A model generated the notes under the pieces. The model saw only the letters and a program-made list of their open reading frames with translations, made no database searches and had not been told where the DNA came from. A stretch of DNA of 64,000 bases from contig NZ_CP050440.1 of assembly GCF_011769525.1 (NCBI RefSeq), positions 2,977,501-3,041,500 on the forward strand, in the 5' to 3' direction. Below, one piece after another: positions 28,116 to 37,473 of the stretch. Source of the stretch: Tolypothrix sp. PCC 7910. GTDB taxonomy: Bacteria > Cyanobacteriota > Cyanobacteriia > Cyanobacteriales > Nostocaceae. The stretch's first letter is position 1; each line of letters opens with the position of its first letter. Position numbers and translations under genes: made by a program.

Positions 28116-29039
28116 ATGACGGATACACAGCCAAAAGTAATTTCTGGTTTACAACTTTGGCAGTGGCGACAGAAGGCAATTCAAGCTGCGATCGCCACAG
28201 ATGTTCCAGTAGCAGAAGTTGATTGGCTGCTACAAGAAATCGCTGGTTTAGATCGCTTGGCACTACGTTTGGAATCTTACAAAAATTGGCCTCAAATTCA
28301 ACTGAAGTTGTCTTTAAAGGATTTAGACCAGTTGTGGTATAGGCGGTTAGATGATCGCTTACCAGTACAGTACATTGCAGGAGTTACACCTTGGCGACAA
28401 TTTAAAATTGCCGTATCGAGTGCAGTTTTGATTCCCAGGCCAGAAACGGAATGCTTAATTGATTTAGCTGTAACAGCAGGTGCAACTACTGGGGCTATCC
28501 CATCGTTAAAACAAGGACATTGGGTGGACTTAGGTACTGGTAGTGGAGCGATCGCTCTCGGACTAGCAAATGTCTTTCCAGAGTCAACTATTCACGCCGT
28601 TGATTACAGTCCTGAAGCTTTGGCGATCGCAGCGGCAAATGCTCAAAATTTAGGATTTGCCGACCGAATTAGGTTTTATCAAGGTTCCTGGTGGGAGCCA
28701 CTGACACCGATGAAAGGTCAGTTTAGTGGTATGGTATCGAACCCGCCTTATATTCCTACCAGTACCTTACCTACCCTACAACCAGAAGTAATTCGCCATG
28801 AACCACATTTAGCTTTAGATGGTGGTACTGATGGCTTAGATTGCATCCGCCAGTTAATTGAAATTTCTCCTAGTTATTTACGGCCTGGTGGCGTGTGGCT
28901 CATTGAGATGATGGCAGGACAGGCTGATAGCGTGGGAGAAATTTTGCAAAATCACGGTAGCTATAGAAATATTCAAATTCACTCTGATTTGGAGGGAATT
29001 GAACGTTTTGCCTTAGCTTACATCAAGGATGAAGGATGA
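28116..29039 (+). CDS. prmC: Peptide chain release factor N5-glutamine methyltransferase PrmC
   Basis: Methylates the GGQ glutamine of RF1/RF2 using SAM. 307 residues: an N-terminal helical domain, then the Rossmann methyltransferase with LGTGSGAIALGLA as the SAM loop and NPPYIP as the catalytic motif that grips the glutamine side chain. PRPETECLIDLA is another family signature. It starts nine bases after tic22 and is probably co-transcribed. RF3 is encoded about 10 kb further on. Confidence 0.95.
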   Translation: MTDTQPKVISGLQLWQWRQKAIQAAIATDVPVAEVDWLLQEIAGLDRLALRLESYKNWPQIQLKLSLKDLDQLWYRRLDDRLPVQYIAGVTPWRQFKIAVSSAVLIPRPETECLIDLAVTAGATTGAIPSLKQGHWVDLGTGSGAIALGLANVFPESTIHAVDYSPEALAIAAANAQNLGFADRIRFYQGSWWEPLTPMKGQFSGMVSNPPYIPTSTLPTLQPEVIRHEPHLALDGGTDGLDCIRQLIEISPSYLRPGGVWLIEMMAGQADSVGEILQNHGSYRNIQIHSDLEGIERFALAYIKDEG

Positions 29040-29093
29040 AAGGCGGAAAATGGGAGATTTTAGCCTCTGATTGCTTCGTCAAGTTTTGGGTTA

Positions 29094-29155
29094 AAGGGAA
29101 AAGGGTAAGGGGAAAAGGTCAAGAACAGCCTTTACCCTTTCCCTTTCGCTTTTTA
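29094..29155 (+). terminator. Imperfect hairpin after prmC
   Basis: AAAGGGTAAGGGGAAAAGG and CCTTTACCCTTTCCCTTT are largely complementary and followed closely by TTTTT. A similar imperfect GGGTAAGGG hairpin occurs after tsaC (29874-29925). These repeat-derived hairpins may serve as terminators. Confidence 0.45.
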
Positions 29156-29241
29156 TAAAATCCAATTCTGAGTTAAAAATGCCAGCATTTGTACCATAGC
29201 CTCATAATATTTATGAGTTTTCTTCATCCTTCATACTTCCA

Positions 29242-29826
29242 ATGACACAAGTTTCCTTGGCAGAACTGGTAGCTGGCGCACGTGCTGGCAACTTAGTTAG
29301 CTTTCCTACAGATACAGTCCCTGCACTGGCAACGTTACCAGAAAAAGCAGCTTTAATATTTGCGGCTAAACAGCGCAGTCAAGATAAACCGTTGATTTTG
29401 ATGGCGGCTAGGGGAGCAGATTTGTGGCCTTATGTCCAAGGAAGCGATCGCGAATATCAAATTTGGCAAGAATTAACAGCTAAATATTGGCCTGGGGGTC
29501 TCACTTTGGTTTTACCTGCATCAGCTTTAGTACCAAAGGAGATGAACCCTACAGACCCTACAACAATCGGGATTAGAGTACCAGCAAGTGCGATCGCCCA
29601 ACAAATTTTGGCGCAAACAGGCCCTATGGCTACTACCAGCGCTAATCTGTCTGGACAGCCACCTTTACAGACGATGGCAGAAATTGACGCTCAGTTTCCC
29701 GAAGCTTTGACTTTAATCGCCACAGAATTTCAAACGGAAGTCTCAGCAATAGGTGTACCTTCTACAGTTGCTAAATGGACGGGGACAAGTTGGCAAATTT
29801 TGCGACAAGGTTCGATTGAGTTATAG
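29242..29826 (+). CDS. tsaC: Threonylcarbamoyl-AMP synthase (TsaC/Sua5 family)
   Basis: 194-residue YrdC-domain protein making TC-AMP from threonine, bicarbonate and ATP, the first step of t6A synthesis. The basic substrate-binding motif is in FAAKQRSQDKPLILM; SFPTDTVPALA near residue 20 and TTSANLSGQPP near 140 are also family signatures. There is no Sua5 C-terminal domain, so it is of the short TsaC kind. TsaD is about 7 kb upstream. Confidence 0.92.
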   Translation: MTQVSLAELVAGARAGNLVSFPTDTVPALATLPEKAALIFAAKQRSQDKPLILMAARGADLWPYVQGSDREYQIWQELTAKYWPGGLTLVLPASALVPKEMNPTDPTTIGIRVPASAIAQQILAQTGPMATTSANLSGQPPLQTMAEIDAQFPEALTLIATEFQTEVSAIGVPSTVAKWTGTSWQILRQGSIEL

Positions 29827-30154
29827 AAGTATCAGCGCGCTAATTACCTTTTTATATTTTTGGGAAAAGGGTAAGGGTTAGAGGCAAAGAAAAACCTTTA
29901 ATCTTTACCCTGTAAATTTTTCCCCTACAAAATTCTTTTTTCAAATTGGTATTACTTATAGATGGAATGTGGTTTAAATTAACAACTGCTATAACCTTTT
30001 AGGGTATGGTATCTTTATTTACCATTATTAGACTGTTAACTTTTTCCAACTTCTACAAAACCTCGGAAATCTTACCGTTATCAATCATGAGAAGTAGGAA
30101 CTTGATTTTGGGAGTTTGCAGTCAACGAATAAAGCTGAATAACTGCTAAATATT
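29827..30154. other. Gap upstream of the HepN-like kinase gene
   Basis: About 330 bases: imperfect hairpin after tsaC, then an AT-rich region with an NtcA-like half-site pair at 30009-30022. No ORF. Confidence 0.55.
30009..30022. promoter_or_regulatory. NtcA-like site (GTA-N8-TAC)
   Basis: GTATCTTTATTTAC fits the NtcA core GTA-N8-TAC exactly and lies about 130 bases before the HepN-like kinase gene. No -10 hexamer at the usual 20-24 base distance is obvious, and the 6-base core occurs by chance, so this is tentative. Confidence 0.3.
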
Positions 30155-31096
30155 ATGGATTGGATTAATTGGGTATATTTAGGATCAGGGCTGGCACTGG
30201 GTATAAGTTTGCGGTGGTTATTTCCCAAATCTGCCAATGCTAAAAATAGCAATGAGCTAGTAGAAACAAAACAGCATTTTTCACAGCTACAGCAAACACA
30301 GCTGGCATACGAAATGGCAAAGGAGATGAGCCAGTTCAAGGCGGGCTTTTTAGCGCGGACTACCCATGAATTGCGATCGCCTCTCAATGGTTTAATTGGT
30401 TTACATCAGTTAATTTTGTCGGATTTGTGCGAAAATCCTGAGGAAGAGCGAGAATTTGTGGCTCAAGCACATGAAAGAGCATTAAAGCTGCTCAAATTGA
30501 TTGACGAAGTTCTCAATGTTGCCAGAGTTGAGCATGGAACGAATAAATTAGATATTCAACCCCTATCACTCAAAGAAGTTTTACAGGAAGTTGATAAATT
30601 AACTTATATGTTGGCGGCAAATCGTAACTTTAAGTTGCAAGTGTCGCCGCCAGATCCCGGGATTTATGTTTTGGCAGATCCTCGGTGGCTGCGCCAAGTT
30701 TTAATTAGCTTAGTAGATACCAGCATTTCTCAAATGGAAGAGGGTGGTATCTCCATTTCTAGTAGTCTTTCACCTAGTAAGAATTCTGTATATATTTGGC
30801 TGGATGTCCCAATTCATACTCTACCAGGGAGCGAGTCTATAGATTTTATTAAATCGATAGATTTCGTAAACTCGCCAGACAAAGCTATTGTGGACAAAAC
30901 AGAAAACTCTACATTAACCCCAGGAATGAGGCTATTACTCAATCAAACCTTGTTGGAAGAAATGGGAGGAAAGTTGCAAATTGTGCCATTCCCAACCAAT
31001 CAAGCAGAAATTTCCGAATTAACCAGGCTGCAAGTATCTATCCCCCTCGTAATTCCTGAAGCTGAATTTCCTCAGTCGGTAGAGGCTCAAGATTAG
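30155..31096 (+). CDS. hepN: HepN-like histidine kinase with degenerate ATPase domain
   Basis: 313 residues: one N-terminal transmembrane helix, a short coiled stretch, a HisKA domain with H71 in ARTTHELRSPLNGLIGL, and a C-terminal HATPase-like region. By position (after tic22, prmC, tsaC) it matches Anabaena alr0117, reported as hepN and needed for heterocyst maturation and its polysaccharide envelope. The ATPase region is unusual: the N-box reads ISLVDTSISQM (no Asn), the G1 DxGxG is replaced by LDVPIHTLP, and the G2 glycines are not recognisable. It may bind no ATP and act as a phosphotransfer or scaffold protein. Its 3' end overlaps a convergent acetyltransferase gene by 59 bases. Confidence 0.85.
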   Translation: MDWINWVYLGSGLALGISLRWLFPKSANAKNSNELVETKQHFSQLQQTQLAYEMAKEMSQFKAGFLARTTHELRSPLNGLIGLHQLILSDLCENPEEEREFVAQAHERALKLLKLIDEVLNVARVEHGTNKLDIQPLSLKEVLQEVDKLTYMLAANRNFKLQVSPPDPGIYVLADPRWLRQVLISLVDTSISQMEEGGISISSSLSPSKNSVYIWLDVPIHTLPGSESIDFIKSIDFVNSPDKAIVDKTENSTLTPGMRLLLNQTLLEEMGGKLQIVPFPTNQAEISELTRLQVSIPLVIPEAEFPQSVEAQD

Positions 31097-31505
31097 CTTG
31101 GTTATATAACACCATAGTGGTAGTTGTATTGCGCTGAAAACCAATCTTTTCGTAGAAACCTTGCTGGTGAGTAGTCATAAGATAAACACGCTCAACCGTC
31201 ATGCGAGGATGACTCAAGACTGTTTCTACTAATTTGCTGCCTAATCCTGTACCACGATAGTCTGGATGAATGACAACATCCCAAATTGTGGCGCGATAAA
31301 TGCCATCGGAAGTGGCGCGAGCAAAGCCAACGAGTTGGTTTCCATCACATACAGAAATTACTGGTTCACTGTTACTAATCGCTATACTCAAATCTTCAAT
31401 ACTACGTTCTCTGGCCCAAAAGGCGCAGATATTAAACAGCTGTTGCAGTTGTTCTAGATCAATTTCAGACTTGCGATCGCTAAATTGAATTTGAGGATAG
31501 TTCAT
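31038..31505 (-). CDS. GNAT acetyltransferase, Ycf52-like (second copy)
   Basis: 155 residues from ATG 31505 (MNYPQIQFSDRKSEIDLEQL); the frame extends upstream but without family similarity. The GNAT core [40 protein letters not shown] closely parallels the gene at 25.7 kb, and the acetyl-CoA loop RGTGLG is intact. It converges on the HepN-like kinase and overlaps its last 59 bases tail to tail. The substrate is unknown; relatives acetylate plastid proteins or amines. Confidence 0.87.
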   Translation of the reverse strand: MNYPQIQFSDRKSEIDLEQLQQLFNICAFWARERSIEDLSIAISNSEPVISVCDGNQLVGFARATSDGIYRATIWDVVIHPDYRGTGLGSKLVETVLSHPRMTVERVYLMTTHQQGFYEKIGFQRNTTTTMVLYNQANLEPLPTEEIQLQELRGG

Positions 31506-31843
31506 GTACAACACCCGCTTTAGCAGTATTTTTACCACTTTTAACTTTTATTTTTACAGATTTTGCTACAGATGCAGCGCTAATTTTAGGGGTAATTATC
31601 TCGAGCGATCGCACTCATGTTTGTCATCGGTGCAGCCTCGAATCAGCAGGGCAAAAAATAGCTTTTTTGATTTGAATTTAGGAATCTCAAACCAGCATGG
31701 TATAAAACTTCCAGCATAATATTGCCACAAATTATGAAATTTTTGGCTCAAGCTTGTTGAGAGTTTTCTTGATTATTGGACGTGCGATATCTTACAGTTT
31801 TTATTTAGCAGATAATAGCCTAATAATGAGGTATTTTAAGAAA
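31506..31843. other. Gap upstream of the second GNAT gene
   Basis: About 340 bases, T-rich on the forward strand, holding the GNAT promoter (reverse strand). No credible ORF or RNA. Confidence 0.55.
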
Positions 31844-32074
31844 CTATTCAATTTGTTGCTTTAAAGATGGTGTCAAAATCATTAGTCCTCTGACAATCTC
31901 TTCCGGTGTGGCTGTACCATCGATAGTTTTTTGATTAATAGTCATGGCTTCTAAAGCCAAGTGAGTAGGAATTCCCTTGGCTTCTAAGCGCTTCAAATCC
32001 AAGATGTCAATCCCTGCAGCCAATCCATCTAGATATTCCTCTACACTCACTCCTAAATTTTCAATTTCTGGCAT
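31844..32074 (-). CDS. Small hypothetical protein
   Basis: 76 residues starting MPEIENLGVSVEEYLDGLAAGIDILDL, soluble and acidic, predicted mainly helical. There is no ribosome-binding sequence before the ATG, only an AT-rich stretch. The amino-acid usage is protein-like (for example LEAMTINQKTIDGTATPEEIVRGLMIL), so I favour a real gene. Function unknown. Confidence 0.6.
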   Translation of the reverse strand: MPEIENLGVSVEEYLDGLAAGIDILDLKRLEAKGIPTHLALEAMTINQKTIDGTATPEEIVRGLMILTPSLKQQIE

Positions 32075-32256
32075 AAATATAATTTTTTATTTTTTGTTTG
32101 ATAAAAAAATCTAGCTAGGAGCGCTATTGATTTATCGGTTATAAACAAAGTAAAACCAAATTAATTCCAATTCTAGACTTACCCTGATAGTAATTAATTT
32201 CCAATCAGCCAATTTTAAATTTTCGTTAGAGACTTACTCATCTTGCTCAAGTATTT

Positions 32257-32691
32257 TTAATCTTTAATTTCTCGCTGAGTCTGGCAAACCCACTTCCATA
32301 AAGGATGACTTTGTCCCTGCTGACGGATGCGAAAAACTTGCTTTTCTAAACGTTGCTTTTCTTGTTCTGGTAGCCCTACTAAGATATTTCGACTTTGCCA
32401 AACTAAAACGGAAGCTGTCATGGCAATACAAAAAGCTAAACCAATTGTAGCCAGTGGATGGTATACAAGACCGTATCGCACTGCTACCCAAGTAAAGTAT
32501 TGTCTCCAAAGTGCAATTTCTGATTGTAGATTCCACAAAGCAATAGGTGCGATTATGAGCCATAAACAAGCCACAAATATCCACCTTCCGTAAACTGTCA
32601 GCTTATGTAGTCTTTGGACTTGTTGACCAAAAACTGGGTCAGAATTATCAAAATTATTGCCACTCATTGATGGCTGTTCTGAGTGTTCCAT
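32257..32691 (-). CDS. Hypothetical membrane protein
   Basis: 144 residues: a polar N-terminus (about 30 residues), two transmembrane helices (WIFVACLWLIIAPIALW and TIGLAFCIAMTASVLVW), and a basic cytoplasmic tail (PEQEKQRLEKQVFRIRQQGQSHPLWKWVCQTQREIKD). It precedes secF in the same direction after a 197-base gap. No family recognised. Confidence 0.72.
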   Translation of the reverse strand: MEHSEQPSMSGNNFDNSDPVFGQQVQRLHKLTVYGRWIFVACLWLIIAPIALWNLQSEIALWRQYFTWVAVRYGLVYHPLATIGLAFCIAMTASVLVWQSRNILVGLPEQEKQRLEKQVFRIRQQGQSHPLWKWVCQTQREIKD

Positions 32692-32888
32692 ATCCTGTAA
32701 AACTGCAAAGTTTGGGTTATACCAAATTGGAATTTAGAATTTGATATTTTTGATTACTCACACTGATTTTGGCTGTGTTTCACTAAATTTTAAATTTTTA
32801 ATATTCAGTGATATGCATTAATCTCAAATCTCAAATCTAAATCCAAAATTGTTTGACCCAGTTATGAACATAAACCAGCTTAACTCTA

Positions 32889-33857
32889 TTAAGAACTGGC
32901 GGAGGTATCAGTTGCATTAGCAGTTGCTACTGCTACAGATTGACCTGTACGTTCTCGCCACCAAGCTAATAGAGTGCTGGCAATGAAAATACTCGAATAA
33001 GCTCCCATTGTGAAGCCAATAATTAAAGCTAGGGAGAAATTTCTTAAAGTTTCTCCGCCAAACAGAAAGATAGCAAGTAATGTCAGCAATACAGTTAAGG
33101 TGGTATTGATTGACCTGCTTAAAGTTTGATTAACTGCATCATCGACAATCTCAGCAATTGGTCTATCTGGATGAACTTTGATAGTTTCGCGAATGCGATC
33201 GTAAATTACGACTGTGTCATTCACAGAAAAACCTGTAATTGTCAGCAAAGCGACGATGAATAAGCTATCTGCTTCAATGCCTAATAGCAAACCCAAAATT
33301 GAAAAAGACCCAACGGTAATTAAAATATCGTGGAATAGGGCGACGATCGCAAAAATGGCATAGTCCCATTGGAAGCGGAAGGCCATGTAAATTGTGATTC
33401 CCACGAAAGACACAACCAAAGCCAGAACCCCAGAGCGAAATAACTCTTGTCCCAAAGTCGGCCCAACAGAGTCAATTTGGTTTTTTTGCGGATCAAATTC
33501 ACCAACTTTTTCGCTTAAGGTATTACGTAATTTGGTACGCTGATCGGCATCAAGGTTTTTTGTCCGAATTAAGATACCGTTATCCCCAACTATTTGGATA
33601 CTGCTATCGCCTAACCCTTGTTCCTTGGCAACATCCCGCACGACACCAATATCAATTGGTTTGTCGCAGTTACTTGGTTTTGTACAGTCGCGTTCAAATT
33701 GTAAGCGCGTACCACCAACGAAATCCAATCCTGGGCGTAGGGGTGCATGAATATTAGGATTTTGCCAAGAAATCACCATTGAGATGATACCGCTGAGAAT
33801 GATGGCAGCGGAAATAGTCCACCATAGCGATCGCGATTTATTAACAGTCAGTTTCAT
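32889..33857 (-). CDS. secF: Protein translocase subunit SecF
   Basis: RND-type accessory subunit of the Sec translocon using the proton gradient to promote protein release; 322 residues, six transmembrane helices. [13 protein letters not shown] near residue 40 is the SecF signature, followed by a periplasmic domain and [23 protein letters not shown], the conserved TM4-TM5 motif with its essential Asp/Arg. Its ATG overlaps the secD stop by four bases (ATGA), so the two are translated together. Confidence 0.96.
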   Translation of the reverse strand: MKLTVNKSRSLWWTISAAIILSGIISMVISWQNPNIHAPLRPGLDFVGGTRLQFERDCTKPSNCDKPIDIGVVRDVAKEQGLGDSSIQIVGDNGILIRTKNLDADQRTKLRNTLSEKVGEFDPQKNQIDSVGPTLGQELFRSGVLALVVSFVGITIYMAFRFQWDYAIFAIVALFHDILITVGSFSILGLLLGIEADSLFIVALLTITGFSVNDTVVIYDRIRETIKVHPDRPIAEIVDDAVNQTLSRSINTTLTVLLTLLAIFLFGGETLRNFSLALIIGFTMGAYSSIFIASTLLAWWRERTGQSVAVATANATDTSASS

Positions 33858-35266
33858 TGTGCGACCTCTGCCTTATTCGCAACTGGTACGTTAGGACAGT
33901 ATAATTCTGTCTTCCGTAAGGATTGAATGGAAATTGCCAAAAACAACAATGTGCGACTACAAGTAATTGCAGTAAACATACTCACTGCTACCCCTAAAGC
34001 TAGAGTCAAGGCAAAGCCTTTGACTAACCCAGAACCTAGCCAAAATAGAGCAGCACAAGCAATCCATGTTGTGACATTGCTATCTAAAATACTCGAAAAT
34101 GCTCGGTAAAAACCAGATTCTACAGAACGATACAATGATTTACCTGCACGTAGCTCTTCTCTGGTACGCTCAAAAATCAGTACGTTGGCATCAACCGCCA
34201 TCCCAATACTGAGGATAAAACCAGCAATTCCGGGCAAGGTCAAGGTTACACCCAGTAAAGCAAAGCTTGCCCAAGTTAACAAAGAGTAAATTACTAATGC
34301 CACATCCGCAATTAGCCCTGGTAGTCGATAGTACACAACCATAAATATGAGTACTAAAGCCAAACCACCAATCCCAGCATAGATGCTGCTTTGAATACTA
34401 TCTTTACCTAAGGTTGCCCCTACTGTCCGTCTTTCGGCAATTTCTACTGGTACGGGTAATGCGCCACCACGTAGCTGCACGCCTAAGTCATTAGCTTGTT
34501 GAGCCGTAAACCTACCTGTAATTACCGCAGAACCACCAGTAATGCCTGTAGCGGCGAATTCTGGCCCGACACTAGGGGAACTAATCAATTCATTATCGAG
34601 AAAAATACCAATACCACGCCCTGTCCCCGCAAGGCTTTTGGTTAATTCAGCAAACAGTTCACCACCTTTTGGTTTGAAGCGGAGAGCAACATTCCAGTTG
34701 TTACCTTGGGTGGGTTCGCCATAGGCATTTTCCAGATATTGACCACCCAGAGGTGGATCTGTACTTTCAAACAATTCTGTGATCGCTTGATTATTTTTCT
34801 GCAAATCTTCTTGATTTTTAGCGATCGCAGCAGCATCATTGCTGGTTCGCAATTCCTGTTGCTTGGCTTTTAATTCTGCCCTAGATGCTTGAAAAGCAAA
34901 CAGTTGAGCTTCTGTACCAGATTTTTGTTTGCGAAATTCTAACTGTGCTGTACCTCCAAGTACTCGTTCTGCTTGTTCTGGATCGTTAACCCCTGGCAGT
35001 TGTACTAGAATCTTGTCTGCACCTACAGTTTGAATTACAGGTTCAGAAACGCCAAGTCCGTTAATCCGTCCTTCAACAACTTTCTTGACCCCTTCCAATT
35101 CTTTTTCGGTGATTTGCTTAATTTCTGGGGTAGTTTTCACCTGAATTGTGAGCTGTGAACCACCCCGCAAATCTAACCCGAGAGGAATAGGGATTGTGAA
35201 AATTACCGCAAAAGCGGCGATAATCAACACCACAATTAAAGCTAATAGCGATCGCTGTCTTTGCAT
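33854..35266 (-). CDS. secD: Protein translocase subunit SecD
   Basis: Partner of SecF, 470 residues from ATG 35266 ([21 protein letters not shown]); the frame also extends to a TTG at 35293. The first transmembrane helix is followed by [16 protein letters not shown], a large periplasmic region with [16 protein letters not shown], and five further helices with [28 protein letters not shown]. The protein is complete, and its stop overlaps the secF start. Confidence 0.96.
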   Translation of the reverse strand: MQRQRSLLALIVVLIIAAFAVIFTIPIPLGLDLRGGSQLTIQVKTTPEIKQITEKELEGVKKVVEGRINGLGVSEPVIQTVGADKILVQLPGVNDPEQAERVLGGTAQLEFRKQKSGTEAQLFAFQASRAELKAKQQELRTSNDAAAIAKNQEDLQKNNQAITELFESTDPPLGGQYLENAYGEPTQGNNWNVALRFKPKGGELFAELTKSLAGTGRGIGIFLDNELISSPSVGPEFAATGITGGSAVITGRFTAQQANDLGVQLRGGALPVPVEIAERRTVGATLGKDSIQSSIYAGIGGLALVLIFMVVYYRLPGLIADVALVIYSLLTWASFALLGVTLTLPGIAGFILSIGMAVDANVLIFERTREELRAGKSLYRSVESGFYRAFSSILDSNVTTWIACAALFWLGSGLVKGFALTLALGVAVSMFTAITCSRTLLFLAISIQSLRKTELYCPNVPVANKAEVAQ

Positions 35267-35359
35267 ACCATAACCATCACTCGCAACTGACAAAGGCTAT
35301 AATAGCGCTCTTTTTAATCGTTATGAGTTATTGGTTATTAGTAAGAATTGTTACTGGAA

Positions 35360-35469
35360 TGGGGCATAGGGCATTGGGAATAGGGCATTGGTAATGGGTA
35401 ATAGGTAATTGCTGTTTGTTCCCCTTTCCCCTTTCCCCTTTCCCCCAATCCCCAATCCCCAGTCCCCAA
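35360..35469. repeat. Heptamer repeat block between secD and pdhB
   Basis: GGGCATT/GGGCATA repeats followed by CCCCTTT and CCCCAAT repeats; the latter match the CCCCA(A/G)T short tandem repeat known from Calothrix and relatives. Non-coding. Confidence 0.75.
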
Positions 35470-35470
35470 C

Positions 35471-36454
35471 CTAAACTCGCATAGCCACCATTTTTTCTAC
35501 GGCTTCTACAATTTGTTCTGGCTGAACAATTGTTAGGCGCTCTAGATTACCGTTGTAAGGTGTGGGAATATCTTGGGATGAAAGGCGTAGTACAGGCGCA
35601 TCCAATTCATCAAATAAGCGGTCATTAATAGAAGCGATGACTTCTGCGCCAATACCTGCTGTTCGCATCGCTTCTTCTACGACAATCACGCGATGGGTTT
35701 TGCGAATAGATGCACCGATGGTATCAAAATCTAAGGGCTTCAGTGATATTAAATCAATGACTTCTGGGTCGTAACCTTTTTTTTCTAAAGTTTTCACGGC
35801 TTGTAATACATGATGACGCATCCGTGAATAAGTAAGAATTGTAACATCTTTACCACGACGCACAACTTCGGCTTTATCTAAAGGAAGTAAATATTCTTCT
35901 GATGGCAGGTCTTCTTTTAAGTTGTAAAGCAGAACATGTTCAAAGAACAGTACTGGGTTATCATCGCGAATTGCTGATTTCAGAAGTCCTTTAGCGTTAT
36001 AAGGTGTAGAGCAAGCAACAATTTTTAATCCAGGAACAGCTTGAAAGTAAGTTTCTAAACGTTGGGAATGTTCTGCACCTAGCTGTCTACCAACACCACC
36101 AGGGCCACGAATTACCATTGGAATTTTAAAATTCCCGCCGGACGTATAGCGTAACATCCCAGCGTTATTAGAGATTTGGTTAAAGGCTAGCAGCAAAAAA
36201 CCCATATTCATACCTTCGATGATGGGTCTTAACCCAGTCATCGCAGCTCCCACAGCCAAGCCAGTAAAGCTATTTTCGGCGATAGGGGTGTCAAGAACTC
36301 TTAGTTCACCATACTTTTTGTAAAGGTCTTTGGTAACTTTGTAGGAACCGCCATAGTGTCCGACATCTTCCCCAAGAACAAATACATTAGAATCACGCGC
36401 CATTTCTTCGTCAATGGCTTCACGGAGGGCGTTGAAGAAAAGAGTTTCTGCCAT
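35471..36454 (-). CDS. pdhB: Pyruvate dehydrogenase E1 component, beta subunit
   Basis: 327-residue E1-beta subunit of the pyruvate dehydrogenase complex; with E1-alpha it decarboxylates pyruvate using thiamine diphosphate. Signatures: [37 protein letters not shown] at the start, [17 protein letters not shown], and the C-terminal [15 protein letters not shown]. The alpha subunit is not in the window, as is usual for cyanobacteria. Flanked on both sides by heptamer repeats. Confidence 0.95.
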   Translation of the reverse strand: MAETLFFNALREAIDEEMARDSNVFVLGEDVGHYGGSYKVTKDLYKKYGELRVLDTPIAENSFTGLAVGAAMTGLRPIIEGMNMGFLLLAFNQISNNAGMLRYTSGGNFKIPMVIRGPGGVGRQLGAEHSQRLETYFQAVPGLKIVACSTPYNAKGLLKSAIRDDNPVLFFEHVLLYNLKEDLPSEEYLLPLDKAEVVRRGKDVTILTYSRMRHHVLQAVKTLEKKGYDPEVIDLISLKPLDFDTIGASIRKTHRVIVVEEAMRTAGIGAEVIASINDRLFDELDAPVLRLSSQDIPTPYNGNLERLTIVQPEQIVEAVEKMVAMRV

Positions 36455-36545
36455 TTAAACCTTGTATTCACAATTATTGTTTTAGAATCTTATCGCGCCA
36501 CCGTGGCAAATACCGTGAGCGATCGCACTACTTGGAAATTTTGGC

Positions 36546-36700
36546 ATAAGGCATAGGGCATTGGGTATGGGGCATCGGAAATTGCACAGGTATTATATCT
36601 CCCTGTCTCCCCTAGGTTGAAAGTGCTGAGTGCTGAGTGCTGATTTAAGAATTATTCCGCTTGTCCCCTCGTCCCCTCATTTCCCCCAATCCCCAGCCCC
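36546..36700. repeat. Heptamer repeat block between HTH gene and pdhB
   Basis: GGGCATT-like repeats, then three exact GTGCTGA heptamers (36623-36643), then CCCCTC/CCCCAAT repeats. Mixed short repeat types in one gap, non-coding. Confidence 0.7.
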
Positions 36701-36706
36701 TAACTA

Positions 36707-36997
36707 CTACAAACTGGCAAGCGAATCAGTGACTTGAGCTACCACTGGGTCTGGAAAGCGTTTTGGTCTTCCTGGTTTGCGTTTATGCCTCTGGTTTATT
36801 GACTTTTCGCTAGCTGCTGCCAATTCTTCAGGTGTGCATTTAAACAAACGCAAAGCATCTAAATATTTCTTTGGTGTCATTGTGGGTTCAGTACGCCCAG
36901 CTTCCCAGTTGCGAACACTGGTTTCACTGATTGCAAGCCTGAAGGCAACCTCAGCACGGCTAAGCCCAGCACGTTCTCTCAGGACTTGCATATCCAT
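36707..36997 (-). CDS. Small XRE-type HTH protein with AT-hook-like tail
   Basis: 96 residues: a helix-turn-helix of the Cro/CI type (VLRERAGLSRAEVAFRLAISETSVRNWEAGRTEPTMTPKKYLDALRLF) occupying residues 4-55, then a basic tail with KRKPGRPKRFPDP, which includes the GRP core of AT-hook minor-groove binders. AGGAG precedes the ATG. Probably a DNA-binding regulator; target unknown. A perfect hairpin lies about 290 bases upstream. Confidence 0.82.
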   Translation of the reverse strand: MDMQVLRERAGLSRAEVAFRLAISETSVRNWEAGRTEPTMTPKKYLDALRLFKCTPEELAAASEKSINQRHKRKPGRPKRFPDPVVAQVTDSLASL

Positions 36998-37473
36998 AAT
37001 CCCATGCTCCTATTGAATAATTTACATTTTGTTTATTAAATCAATTGACATAAAATATCAATTGTTAGCATTTTATTAACTATATACTTTATAAGCGATC
37101 GCCTACCCCTCTGGCAAACGCCGCAACCCTCTATTTCTGTAATATCCCGTAAGAAATGTTTGATATAAATTTTAAATATCCGTATAATCGCGTATAAAAA
37201 TTAGCTTTAAATAAATACTTCTTTAATTTTGACAAAAGCAAAATCAATACTTAAGTTTTTGGACAAAATCCTACGACCAATACATGAGGTACAAAAGCAA
37301 AGGTTTGTACCTCTATAAATAATTAATGTATTCTCAAAATTTGGGAAATTGATCATAGCTATTCAAACAATAATCTCACGCTCAGACACCAAGACACTCA
37401 AATACCATTTGCGCCTTTGTACCTGTGCGTGAGATTTTGAATAAAAGATGAGTTTTTACATTAATTGTGCAGC
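36998..37473. other. Gap between hemB and HTH gene
   Basis: About 475 AT-rich bases with the 28-nt inverted repeat at 37286-37313; no ORF. It contains the 3' end of the hemB transcript and the promoter of the HTH gene, both on the reverse strand. Confidence 0.55.
37286..37313. repeat. Perfect inverted repeat downstream of hemB
   Basis: GAGGTACAAA and TTTGTACCTC (10 bp, 8-nt spacer). Could be a hemB terminator, although no T-run follows on the reverse strand, or an operator for the HTH gene. Confidence 0.5.

Noticed and set aside
32264-32593. Alternative frames of 88-106 codons over the hypothetical membrane protein gene
   Set aside because: The 144-codon reverse-strand frame has proper membrane helices and a basic tail; the overlapping frames look like its shadows.
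35360-35469. GGGCATT/CCCCAAT arrays considered as CRISPR
   Set aside because: Repeats are 7 bases in direct tandem with no spacers; they are the short tandem repeats of heterocystous cyanobacteria.
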